NCBI GenBank assembly: GCA_030762935.1
Contig: CM060895.1
Span: 36,620,001-36,684,000, forward strand
Source: Hymenopus coronatus
Lineage: Eukaryota > Arthropoda > Insecta > Mantodea > Hymenopodidae
Length of the DNA: 64,000 nt
Direction: 5' to 3'
Shown here: positions 22,665-33,055 of the stretch, one piece after another
Position numbering within the stretch: the stretch's first letter is position 1
Layout of the letters: the number at the start of each line of letters is the position of its first letter
Notes under the pieces: model-generated
Databases searched by the model: none
What the model saw: only the letters and a program-made list of their open reading frames with translations
What the model was told of the DNA's origin: nothing
Program-made: the position numbers and the translations under genes

Positions 22665-22825
22665 AAGGTGGGTATATTATTAACTCATGGGTAAGTAACA
22701 CGGGAGTTACGGTATGGAAAACTCCGCAGTGTACTAGACTGCGTGCGGAGCACGTATTCGCGCGGTGCGCGGCCTTTGCACAAAACGAAGCTATTGTATT
22801 ATGTAACAAGAGTTAACATGCGTAA
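22665..22825. other. unassigned spacer
   Basis: Short GC-richer stretch with no recognised content. Confidence 0.3.
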
Positions 22826-23040
22826 ATTTTTATTGGGTAGCAGTTGGTTAGACGGTGTGACCTTCAGAACTCAAGGATTCAAACCCGGCCTGGACCGATG
22901 GTTTTTAAGTGTGCTTGAAAGCGACAACCCTATGTCAGTACATTTTTTGGCATGTTAAAGAACTCTTGCGGGACGATATTCCGGCACACCGGCGGCGCTG
23001 ATATGATCATCGCAATTGACAAACAACATATTTTTATTAA
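22826..23040 (+). mobile_element. SINE-F, tRNA-derived
   Basis: The A-box-like TAGCAGTTGGTTAGACGG and B-box-like GGATTCAAACCC (about 22875) are followed by CATGTTAAAGAACTCTTGCG and ATTCCGGCACACCGGCG. That body resembles a conserved SINE domain I recall from insect (Blattodea-like) genomes; this needs a database search. The 3' end is uncertain. Confidence 0.6.
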
Positions 23041-24094
23041 TACATGGAATGATAAGACCTCTCGGATGACGAAAGTACATACATATATCATGAGAGAGTG
23101 TTTATATCGGTATTTATACCTGACCTTGCGCTGCATAAGAGTTGTATATGTTGGTCATTCAAATGTGACATTAGCTAATCATGGCTTGTGCGCAGAAGGA
23201 TGCATATCAGCGGGGCAAACCTATATGAAACAATAATTACAAGGAAATATTACGCAAATGTTGATGTATATTGACATGAAGAACTTAGAAGAATTTAACT
23301 TTTATAAGAATATTATGGAATCTAACCTCATATTTCTAGGCTTCCTAACGCCATAAAATGACGTTATCCTCTGTCACATTCGAAAACATATAAGTTAACC
23401 TAAAATCATGTATGAAGCCTAAACATGAACATTTATGTTAATATTTGAGAAGATAATTGTAAAATGTACATATTCATACCTGTACGATTCAGATATGCTG
23501 TGTAACAAACCTTAATACTTCGAAAATACGGCTACATTTTTATTAACAGGATCGTTCGTTTAAAACGAGCCTGTCGCATGACGAAAGCACATACATCTGC
23601 ATGATTAGAGTGCGATCTGGGGTCACGAAGTTGCCGGATGAAGAGTATAATTATGACGTGATCTCTACAGCTCAAAACGAGTTGCATTATCAAGCATTGC
23701 TCACTGCCTGGCTTGTGCAGTTCATGCTAGTAGGTAAACCAGTGAACATTGAAAGAGCGCTCAGATTGAAAAATATCGAAAATACGAGAGGGTAGACATT
23801 CGACAGTCAACTAACTTGTAGATGATTGAAACATACAACACTCGAATTTTGAGTGACAGTGAATAATGAACCCCTAAATATCTTTAAATGTAAAATAAGG
23901 ATAGAAAGGAACTCTATCGATATATCTATTTAAGCCTACTGAATTATTGGGTCCAGTTTGATGAAGAAAGAGTAAGAGGATTTTCTTTCGATACTGTTAA
24001 GATGTATCTTGCAGTTCACTACAATGTATTCTGAGCGAGTTTGGTTGACTTATGTGCATTATCTTTTCAAAGCTCTGCATATTAGTATGCTGAA
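23041..24094. other. unassigned region with minor duplications
   Basis: The segment 23115-23345 is related to 24930-25150. A shorter motif (TGACGAAAG.ACATACAT) occurs at 23068 and 23579. A 64-codon plus frame (23601-23795) has no recognised motif. Confidence 0.4.
23115..23345 (+). repeat. dispersed repeat R4, copy 1
   Basis: It shares ordered blocks with 24930-25150: CCTGACCTTG, GTCATTCAAA.GTGACATTAG, CGGGGCAA and ATAAGAATA. Divergence is considerable. The class is unknown. Confidence 0.55.
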
Positions 24095-24325
24095 TTTTTG
24101 TATCAAGTTTTTACTTTTATTTCTAAAAGTACAGGGCGTTTTATTTACTCATATTATAAAACAATTGTTTTATTGTGTTACTTTATGAATTAGAACGATG
24201 CATACCATGTCAATACATGTAATGAGCTACTTTTGAAACAGATTATACCTCAACACTACTCTCTGTTTATACCAACGACTGCTCTGTGTGTTCGTAATTG
24301 TGTGCGCTTTGTACCCCAGACCGCA
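24095..24325 (+). repeat. dispersed repeat R3, copy 2
   Basis: Inverted counterpart of 10311-10545, and 3'-truncated by the SINE-D copy that follows. Confidence 0.65.
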
Positions 24326-24525
24326 CTCTAAAGTCGGAGGACGATGGATTTTTTCGGGTGTAGCATGGCTGCCTTCGGAAGGGAAGTAAATACGTTGGTC
24401 CCGTGTCGTAGATTTACGGCACCAAAAAGATTTACAGGCTCTGAGCAAAATTAGTCGGTCTTTCACGCCCAATATAGAATGGGACGCTGAGAACCACAGC
24501 AGTTACAGAGCACGTCATTTACGCC
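24326..24525 (+). mobile_element. SINE-D copy, 5'-truncated
   Basis: It starts at CGGAGGACGATGGATTTTTT with most of the tRNA head missing, and continues through CTTCGGAAGGGAAGTAAAT to GAATGGGACGCTGAGAACC. Confidence 0.8.
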
Positions 24526-24929
24526 ATCTCTAAATTCGGAGATATCCACAGTGATCCATGACAGTTGCCTTATCTCGTGGCCGCTCCGTCACACCGTTGC
24601 CAATTCTCCCGTCCACGGCTGCAGCAGGACAATAAGTAATTTTGAAACAAACTAACACACTAGCACACTGTCACACAGGAAACATTACATTATAACACGT
24701 AGAAAAAGTCTGTAGCAAATAAAAATAGCTCATTACAAGCGGATTCTCGTGCCAACTGAAACTGCATTGAGAAATGGTCGTTACATCTTGCAACAAGCAT
24801 GACATCATTGCTTACGTAGCATGAATCAATTGACAGAGAGACAGACTCCTATTATCAGCTGTGAGAGTGTGCTGGATAATTATGGATTTCCCCTAGATTA
24901 ATCATGAGAAAAGTGTTTGTCCTTTTATC
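24526..24929. other. unassigned spacer
   Basis: No recognised gene. A short CACACTAGCACACTGTCACA stretch is at 24655. Confidence 0.3.
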
Positions 24930-25150
24930 GCCTGACCTTGTATAGAGTTTGTACATCGTCATTCAAAGGTGACATTAGCAAAGGAAGGGGATTGTGCGTG
25001 AAAGGATACGCATCAACGGGGCAAGCTTATAAGAAACAAGCATTATAAAAACATATGTTTCGTAAATATTGAACTCTACTAAATAGAAGAACTTAAATGT
25101 TATAAGAATAGTTCTGAAATCTAAGCACAGATCTCTAGCAGTCGTAACAA
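24930..25150 (+). repeat. dispersed repeat R4, copy 2
   Basis: Direct-orientation relative of 23115-23345, about 1.8 kb downstream. Confidence 0.55.
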
Positions 25151-25641
25151 ACGATCTGGCTACCCATCCAACATGTGTTTGTCCACACTTCACATACAAA
25201 GGCAACACGTCTGGCCTATGTTTACATCTTGTAACGCCACTGAACCGCAGAATAAAAAGAGCACGAAGAGAAGGAAGAAGAAGAAGTAAAAGAAAAGGAG
25301 AGGAGTTGTAGTAAGCGCATTTAGTTGTAGTAGTATACTACTACTACGGCAAGAGGGGGAGGGGTGGAGGTCATTGCGTCACTCCCGATCAAGCCATGCC
25401 AGTCCGTGCGTGCAAGGAGATGCAAGAGACTGATGTGGCAACACTGTGCCGAGTGCAGAACTGCTGCAGCTTCTTGTTGTTATCCTCAGCTGAGCGAGAT
25501 GGGCTGCTGCTGCTGCACACTGCAACAGTGGCATATCTCACCTCCTGACTCACAGCATAAACGTGACTGGATTTCACATTGTCTTTATCAAACTGCATCT
25601 ATTGCTTATATGCAAGATTTTGTGTTAATAATAAGGTATTT
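25151..25641. other. unassigned spacer, purine-rich and CTG-rich patches
   Basis: A purine-rich stretch (25260-25315) is followed by a TAGTAGTATACTACTACTA palindrome at about 25327-25345 and GCTGCTGCTGCTG at 25503-25516. No gene is recognised. Confidence 0.35.
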
Positions 25642-25744
25642 AAAAATCTGATGGTTTCAATTCACATGATTTTCTCTTCCTATTCTACGACAAATTATTT
25701 TACAAAAGCTAATCCTCTCTACCAAGATAAACAGAAGGTAGCCT

Positions 25745-25875
25745 TGACTGCCTCGAGTGGTCAGCGTGCTGACTTCTCACCCAGAGGAGGTCCCGAGTTC
25801 GATTCCCGGCTGGGCTGGGGAATTTTTCTTTACCCAGAATTGTTCCTTATCTGAGAGTAGGTTCGCGAGAGTGAA

Positions 25876-25919
<44 letters not shown>

Positions 25920-26060
25920 TGTGTTTGAAGAAAATAAAACGATCTAAACTCAGTGTAAAGAACTTATAGACAACGACTTGTTTCTAATCCAAAGCCCCCG
26001 ATATGACCTTAGTTGTTAGAGGGGGCTATATAAATGAAACAATAATAAATAAATAAAAAA
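25745..26060 (+). mobile_element. SINE-A, second copy, with expanded TG tract
   Basis: It has the same head (GGTCCCGAGTTCGATTCCCG) and body (GCCCCCGATATGACC, ATGAAACAATAA) as 6535-6803, but with about 20 TG repeats at 25878-25922. The short flanking duplication is AGGTAGCC / AGATAGCC (25737, 26061). Confidence 0.85.
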
Positions 26061-26295
26061 AGATAGCCCAAAAAATCGTATTAATTACTTCCTTTCATGA
26101 AGGAGGGAAATAAGAGAACACTCTAGGCTAAAGCGAAAGTCAAAAGGTTTAAAAGCTCTTGCTATGTGATTGAAATTCGTTCCTTTGCATGTTAAGTACC
26201 TTAAAACTGAAACCAATAATAAGGAATAGCTTGGAAATGTTCAACACCACGAAAAAAGTATGTAAGTTTTAATTGTGTGTTTTAACCAGATCTAC

Positions 26296-27157
26296 ATTTT
26301 TACTTTCTCCATATGCACTATGTACATAGTGTATAGAGAAAGTATTGGATTCCACCAAAAATTCGATACCGAGATTTCACCGGAAATATATGTTTTAGGG
26401 TTCCCAATATAAAAAAAAAAGCATTTTCACAAAAAGGTCCGTGTGTGTGTGTGTGTGTCCGTATGTCTGTGAACACGATAACTCAAAAACGAAAAGTCGG
26501 TAAAATACCAAACTTGGTATTTAAGTTTAGTACCTTCCAGGGATGCGACACGAAGATTTTGAGAAAAATCCCCCACCCCCAACTATCCTTTACATGGAAT
26601 TTTTTTCGAAAATTTTGATTTTCTCATAAATGGCTAACGATTTTGATTAAAATTTCGTATATTAAACATATTTACCTGAAAAATAAAATATATATCTTGA
26701 ATTTTCTGGGAATAGCCTCTGAAGAGTAGTTTATTCTGGATGAATTTTACTAAATTTTGAATAACTGCTAAACCGTAAGAGATGGACAAAAACTTACTAC
26801 ACAAAAAATGTAGAGCACATTAAAACACACAATTTATGTTATATACATTTTTTTCGTGGAGTTCGTCGTTTTTGTGATATTCCTTATTTTTGGTTTCTGC
26901 TATGAAAAACGTATACTTTTCTCATACAGGAACTTGTCAACTCCTATTCATATAAACAAAGGAACTTCATTGCCATAGCAACCAGCTTTTGACTATCACT
27001 TTAACCTACGGTTGTCCCTTATTTCGCTTCTACTTACAAGGAAGCGAGTAATTAGACTATTTCTGCTATTTTTTTCTGATTAACATAAAGTAGATAGAAG
27101 TATAAGCTTTTTAAGAATTATTTGTTGCAGGGATATGGAGAAAGTCATGTGATTTTT
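26296..27157 (+). mobile_element. HX1 nested in another HX1
   Basis: It inserted into the T run of the host block CTACATTTTTTGTG. The left junction is CTACA-TTTTT-ACTTTCTCC and the right junction is GTCATGTGA-TTTTTTT-GTGTAG. The 3' hairpin is half deleted. TG tract at 26440-26458. Confidence 0.85.
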
Positions 27158-27466
27158 TTGTGTAGTAACTTTCTGTTTATCTCTTTCGGTTTACCAGTTA
27201 GGCAAAAGTCATCCAGAATGAAGATATCTTCAGAGGCTATTCACAGAAAATTCAAGATATACATTTTATTTGTCATGTAAATATCTTTAATATACCGTAT
27301 TTTTATTAAAATCGTTAGAGCTACTTTTGAGAAAATCAACATTTTCAAAACCTTTTACTTACAAAGGGCAGTTTGAAGTAAGGGGATTATCCTCAAAAAT
27401 CTATGTGTTCCATCCCTAGAAGATATTAAACTTAACTACCAAGTTTCGTGTTCAAAGACACATATT

Positions 27467-28322
27467 TCTTTTTACTTTCTCTACACGTACGATGTAGATA
27501 GTGTATTGTATTCCACCCAAAAATACGATACCGAGATTTTGCCGGAAATACACGTTTTGGGTCCCCCTGAATCCAAAAAAAACATTTTTGGAAAAAGGTC
27601 CGTGTGTGTGCATGTGTGTGTCTGTGGACAGCATAGCTCAAAAACGAAAAGACCGTTAAATACCAAACTTAGTATTTAAGTTTGGTATCTTCCAAGGATG
27701 CGACACAAAGATTTGCAAGAAAATCCCCCCACACCCAAACTATCCTTTACATGGGAATTTTTTCGAAAATTTTGATTTTCTCAAAAATGGCTCAAAAGAT
27801 TTTGATTAAAATATCGTATATTAAAGATATTTATCTGACAAATAACATGTATATCTTGAATTTTCTGGGAATAGCCTCTGAAGACTACTTTATTCTGGAG
27901 GAATTTTGCATAACTGCTAAACCGTAAGAAATGGACAAAAACTTACCACACAAAAAATGTAGAGCACATTAAAACACACAATTTATGTTATATGCTTTTT
28001 TTTTCGAGGAGTTAATCGTTTTTGAGATATTCCTTGTTTTTGGTTTCAGTTTTGAAAAACTTATACTTTTCACTTACAGGAATTTGTCAATTCGTGTCCA
28101 TACAAACAAAGGAACTTCAGTCACCTAGTAACCAGCTTTTGACTTCACTTTAATCTATGATACTCCCATATTTCGCTTCTACTTACAAGGAAGCAAGTAA
28201 TAAGACTATTTCTACTAATTTTTTCTCGATTAGCTTGAAATAAATAGGAGAATAAGCTTATTAACAATAATTTGTTACACAGAAGTATAGAAAGTCATGT
28301 GAATGGAACACATCAGATTTTT
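27467..28322 (+). mobile_element. HX1 nested in another HX1, second insertion
   Basis: A complete copy from CTTTTTACTTTCTCTACACG to AACACATCAGATTTTTT. The host resumes at GCAGGGGACACTAAAA, so the target was a T run near the host microsatellite. Confidence 0.85.
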
Positions 28323-28434
28323 TAATGCAGGGGACACTAAAATTTGTATTTCCAGTGAAATCTTCGTTTTGAATTTTTGAGTGGAATGCAATACGTTATC
28401 TAGCTACTATTAATATTGTACTTACACGCTAGAA

Positions 28435-28742
28435 AAATAAAATTATGTATTAATGCTTTTAATTAGTGGTATTTATGCTGAATATTGTAAATAAAATCGC
28501 ATTAATTTCGTGCTAATATTGGGGACGGTTAATTAATGAAATACATGAAATGAAAATTGACAAGTAACTTAAGTAACATTAATGTTAAAAGCCCTTATTC
28601 CCAAATTCAATATATTCAATATATTTTATTTCAAATCAATGTCTTGAATTAGATCATAAATTACAATCAAACTTCACCAAACTGCAACATACAATTTATC
28701 GTTCCTGATAATTGTCCATCCCTTCATTATTAGCTATACAAT
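28435..28742. other. AT-rich spacer
   Basis: No gene or repeat recognised apart from AATATATTCAATATATTTTA near 28609. Confidence 0.4.
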
Positions 28743-29745
28743 GAGAAAAATCTTATGTGTTCCATTCACATGACTTTCTTTGCCCGTTATTCATTTATCT
28801 ACATCATGCTGATTCAGATAAACAGCTGAAAATATCTTATTAGTTGTTTCCTTGTAAGCAGAAGGGAAATAAGGGAACACACTAGGCTAAAGCGACAGTC
28901 AAATCTCTTAAAACCTACCGCTAGTGAAACAATCTTTGCATGACTAGGAGAAAAATAAAAGAAGCGAAAGATGAGCTTACCGTTTGAGAAAAGTTAGAGT
29001 GTTTAAAATTGAAAGTAAAAAAAGTAACGTTAATTTTACAATAAAACTGAATAGACATGAATTGTGTATTTTAACGATATCTGTACTTTTTGAGTACTTA
29101 GTTTTTGTATAGTTCTTATGATTTACTAGTTAGAAAAGTCATCCAGAATGAAGAAGTCTTTAGTAGTCAGTCGGATTACCCTCCCCGTATGTAGGACTGA
29201 CACCCCCCTAGAGCTTACAAGCAAGTGCCTAGAGGTTGGAGAGCCAACGACACGTAACACAGAATGAAGAACTGAAAACGAGTGCCAGGCATGAGCTTGA
29301 GCAAGTGGATGATATGAAATGAAAGCGAAATGGCTGACAGGAAAGGTGATAATTGAGCAATTGATTGCCCACAAGTGGCACCTAGAATCGAACCCGGGGC
29401 GCCTAGGTGGAAGGCAAGTGGTCTAACCACTCTGCCACAGCGTTCAGGGATTATTCCCTGAACATTTAAGATATACATTTCGTACGGAATGAAAATAGCT
29501 TAAACATATTGTATTTTAATCAAAATCATTTCAGCCATTTTTGAAAAATAAAAAAAAATTGAAAAATGTTCCATGTAAAGGATAATTGGGGATGGGAGGA
29601 ATATCTTGAAAAACTTCAGTGTCGTATTCTTGGAATATACTGAACTTATATACCAAGCTCGGTATTTAACGGATTTTTCGTTTCCGAGCTATGTTGACCA
29701 CAGACACACAAACACGGACACTCTTTTTTTCTAAGAATGTTTTTT
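28743..29745 (-). mobile_element. HX1 carrying SINE-B, 5' end displaced by another HX1
   Basis: Hairpin end at 28747-28772, SINE-B at 29163-29447, then HX1 sequence to AAGAATGTTTTTT. There a plus-strand copy begins, and the expected GGATACAGG block does not resume within the window. Confidence 0.8.
29163..29447 (-). mobile_element. SINE-B, tRNA-derived
   Basis: On the minus strand it starts GCTGTGGCAGAGTGGTTAGA (A box) with the B box GGTTCGATTCTAG, and ends in a CCTACATACGGGGAGGG-like tail. A related copy lies at about 35090-35365. It sits inside HX1 next to the GGCTATTCCC block. Confidence 0.8.
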
Positions 29746-30376
29746 ACTTTCTCTATACGTACTATGTACATAGTGTATAGAGAAGGTATTGCACTCCACC
29801 AAAAAATTCGATACCGAGATTTCACCGGAAATATATGTTTTAGGGTGCCCTGTAAGCAAAAAAATATTTTCAGAAAAAAGTCCATGTGTGTGTGTGTGTG
29901 TGTCCGTGTGTCTGTGAACACGATAACTCAATAACGAAAAGAAAAGTCGGTAAAATACCAAACTTGGTATTTAAGTTTAGTATCTTCCAGGGATGCGACA
30001 CGAAGGTTTTGAGAAAAATCCCCCCATCCCAAACTACCCTTTACATGGAACTTTTTTTGAAAATTTTGATTTTATAAAAATGGTTCTAACGATTTTGATT
30101 AAAATATTATACATTAAAATATTTACCTGACAAATAAAATGTATATTTTGAATTTTCTGGGAATAGCCTCTGAAGACTACTTTATTATGGGTGAATTTAT
30201 AACTACTAAACCGTAAGAGATGGACAAAAACTTAACACACAAAAAATGTAGAGCACGTTAAAACACACAACTTATGTTATATACATTTTTTTCCTGGAGT
30301 TGATCGTTTTTGAGATATTCCTTTTTCTTTGTTTCAACTTTGAAAAACATACTTTTCTCATACAGGAATTTGTCAA
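29746..30376 (+). mobile_element. HX1, 3'-truncated, inserted in HX1
   Basis: Starts in the T run of the host (ATG-TTTTTT-ACTTTCTCTA). TG tract at 29885-29902. It stops at GGAATTTGTCAACTG, losing the last quarter including the hairpin. Confidence 0.85.
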
Positions 30377-30553
30377 CTGTCGGTTCAAGTTTTAGGTATA
30401 TGCTTTATTTATTTGTTTGTTTATTTGTACTAGGCACCCATACAAGGAGTATGGCTATACGTCAGCCCAGGCTGTTATCTTGCCACATTCCTAGCCAAAT
30501 TTTCCGTATAATCTAGCACATTTATTTTAATCATAAAGATGATGATAATAGCA

Positions 30554-30601
<48 letters not shown>

Positions 30602-30660
30602 GAGTACAAAAGTTATGCTCAACATTTCTTAAAATAACCTATGAACTTATGTTTCATCTT
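30377..30660. other. spacer with (AAT)n
   Basis: An ATTTATTTGTTTGTTTATTTG stretch (30408-30428) and an (AAT)n microsatellite at 30551-30600. No gene. Confidence 0.5.
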
Positions 30661-31005
30661 CTTCTCTTTTTGCTGACCACATCCATTTATTTTTTACTTT
30701 AGCCAAATACTCGCCTACCATTTTGCTATCCTTACTAAAAGGTTATATTAAGGCTATCTTTCTGTTCATTTTCAGCCATTTATCATTTATACACCTTTTC
30801 CCCCAAAGCTCTGTCCCTATACAGTCATAAACTATATGTTCCATATCTTGCTTTTCACCACATATTGGGCAATGATTCTATTGGAGCCCTTTTCTCCTAC
30901 CCTTTTGTCTCCACACACCCACTCGTACACAAGCAATATTCTCCCTTTGTTCTTTATTTAATTTATCCTCATAAATTTCTCTTTCCCATGTGAGATGCTT
31001 TATAG
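30661..31005 (-). pseudogene. LINE ORF2 C-terminal remnant with CCHC knuckle
   Basis: Reading down from 31000, the minus strand gives KHLTWEREIYEDKLN, a basic RQKGRRKGLQ stretch, one in-frame stop, then CPICGEKQDMEHIVYDC. The last fits CX2CX7HX4C, the C-terminal zinc knuckle of many non-LTR retrotransposon ORF2 proteins. A W/K-rich tail (KWLKMNRKIAL) follows before another stop. The RT and endonuclease domains are absent, as expected of a 5'-truncated LINE copy. Confidence 0.75.
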
Positions 31006-31035
31006 AAATGAACATATAGGAGTTAATATATTCGG

Positions 31036-31084
31036 CAAAGGGCCGCATGAGGTCCGCGGGTCTCAGTTTGAAGACCTATGTTCT
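31036..31084 (+). repeat. possible hAT terminal repeat fragment
   Basis: GGCCGCATGAGGTCCGCGGG followed by TCTCAGTTTGAAGACC resembles the ends of Charlie/Tip100-type hAT elements (compare the common GGCCCGCGGGCCGCATG ends). No partner end or transposase is nearby. Confidence 0.35.
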
Positions 31085-31646
31085 AAGATGTGTGGTTAGA
31101 GAAGTATGGAGAAGTACGGTGTAGAATTAACCAGAATCGCGTCTTATTGTGCATTTTGTGTAGTTTATAGCTTGGGAATAATGAAAGGAAGCCTGGAAGA
31201 GTTGCTATTCAATGTTGCTTGTAACTTCCTCTGTCAGGAGTGTAACAAATCGTTTATTGATGATGTACACTGTCATAACGTAAAGATGTTGAGATGAAGG
31301 AGATAGTGTCAAATGATTAAAGTTAAACACCACCTGTGTTGCCAACACTACCACTCATTATCCTGAAACTCAGAGATGTCATGAAAAGCCAAGGTCAAGG
31401 AAAACCAAGGTCTAAAGCCGGCGGGAAGGAGTAAGAAATGGAAAATTTTAGAAAAGAGAAGCAAAATAAAACAAGGGAATGTTATCGTAAACAGCTGCTT
31501 GTTTTAACTTCGTCATTAAGGAAGTTCGAAAGGTTCTTCATAAAAAGTTAGCAAAACCAAACCGTGACAAAGAAATAATGGTAAAGGTTAAAAGGAATGA
31601 TTATGGCAATTTTGACAATTAGTCTTTTGGGATATATATGCATCAA
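31085..31646. other. unassigned spacer
   Basis: A 63-codon plus frame (31106-31297) contains a CxxC (CQEC) but no recognised domain. Nothing else is seen. Confidence 0.3.
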
Positions 31647-32662
31647 TTTTTACTTTCTCTACTACGTAAAGTAAATATGTGAAGTATTTTATTCCACCCA
31701 TACTTGGCTGTCGATACTCTACAGAAAATATATGTTTTGAGGTGTCCTGAATCCAAAAAGGCATTTTGGGTATGTGTGTATGTGGACAGCATAACTGATA
31801 ACGAAAAGACGATTAAATACTTTATATTCAATTCCTTCCAATGATTCTGAGCTGAAAATTAAAAAAAAAAAAAAAAAAAAAATCCCACGCCCCAAACTAC
31901 CTTCTGCATGGATATTCTTCGAAAACTATGATTTTCTCTTAAATGACTCTAATGATCTTGATAACAACATAACATATTTTACATTCAAAATCTTCTCGGG
32001 CTTCTAGCCAGGTAAAAACTTGGCTTGACACCAACGTTTCGAAGAAGTGCATCTTCCTCGTCTTCAGGGTGAACAGTTCACCCTGAAGACGAGGAAGATG
32101 CACTTCTTCGAAACGTTGGTGTCAAGCCAAGTTTTTACCTGGCTAGAAGCCCGAGAAGATTTTGAATTAACACGTCGCCAGGAAAGCTTCAGTTCTTATA
32201 TTTTACATATTTTTATGCACAATTAAATGTAGGTATATAGGTAGATATTGCATTTTTGCAAGTCCTTTTCATTCTGGATAACTTTTGTATAAGTGGTAAA
32301 CCGTAAGAGACAGAGAAAGTCTTACTATAAAAAAAAAAAAATGGAGATCTCGTTAAAACACACAACTTAAGTGAAATAAATTTGTCTTTTCACTCTTTTT
32401 CTTCTTCTTTTTTGAGGTATTCCTTATTATTGTTTTCAGTTTCAAAGTGCTTATATATTTCTCAAATAGGAACTAGTTGCCCGTTATATCTTTCTCGTGT
32501 TCAAGCAAGCAGGACATAATTTAAATATCATCACATAAAGATCAGATATTCAAAGATTTCTCTTGAGTCTATAAAAATATGTAATGAAACCATTTTAGTA
32601 TGAAGTAGATAGAAAAATAAGCTTTTGTAAGAATCGCTTATTACAAAATACATAGAGAAAGT
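31647..32662 (+). mobile_element. HX1, diverged, carrying a long palindrome
   Basis: Starts TTTTACTTTCTCTACTACG and ends at ATAGAGAAAGTAACA with the hairpin missing. The microsatellite region is nearly lost. A 185-bp palindrome is inserted at 31983-32167. Confidence 0.75.
31983..32167. repeat. 185-bp perfect inverted repeat
   Basis: The arms 31983-32074 and 32076-32167 (92 bp each) are exact reverse complements around a single A. Each arm includes CGAAACGTTGGTGTCAAGCC on one strand or the other. The flank CACGTCGCCAGGAAAGC continues on the right only. The CTGAAGA and CGAAACG motifs recall Penelope-like element ends, but that link is not shown. Confidence 0.95.
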
Positions 32663-33055
32663 AACACAAAATTAATTCACCTTATGGGACACTGGGAGTG
32701 AAATTTTGACAATAGTCAGTCAAAAATTAAAAAATTAGATATCTTATCATTTGAAATATTGTTGAAACATTTATTCATCCGTAGAGAATAGTTTTTAGCG
32801 GTTTCTCCTTCACTCTACAGTCATTTATAGATCGCACACTACATCTGTTTCCAAGCATATTATTGTATAAAACAGTTTTCCTCAAAACTATATTTTTACA
32901 CCTTTAAAATGTTCCAGGTATCTCAGTTTTTTGTTTAAATGCAATTAAAATTTCTCACAATGTGCATAAGTATCTATTGTAATATTATGGGTAAAAATTA
33001 TCTTATCGCCAATAGTAATTTTTTAAGACATAGGTATGTTTTATGAGAAAATAAA
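32663..33055. other. AT-rich spacer
   Basis: No gene or family recognised. Confidence 0.4.

Larger units (their letters stand above)
25642..28434 (-). mobile_element. HX1 host copy carrying one SINE and two nested HX1 copies
   Basis: One minus-strand HX1 can be followed through four segments: 25642-25744, 26061-26295, 27158-27466 and 28323-28434. They collinearly rebuild the family order from the hairpin end to the 5' end (GCTAGAAAAATAAAA). Inserts are SINE-A (25745-26060) and two plus-strand HX1 copies at T runs. The 5' palindrome has decayed. Confidence 0.8.

Noticed and set aside
25327..25345. TAGTAGTATACTACTACTA palindrome as a regulatory site
   Set aside because: A short low-complexity repeat next to purine-rich DNA; no evidence for function.
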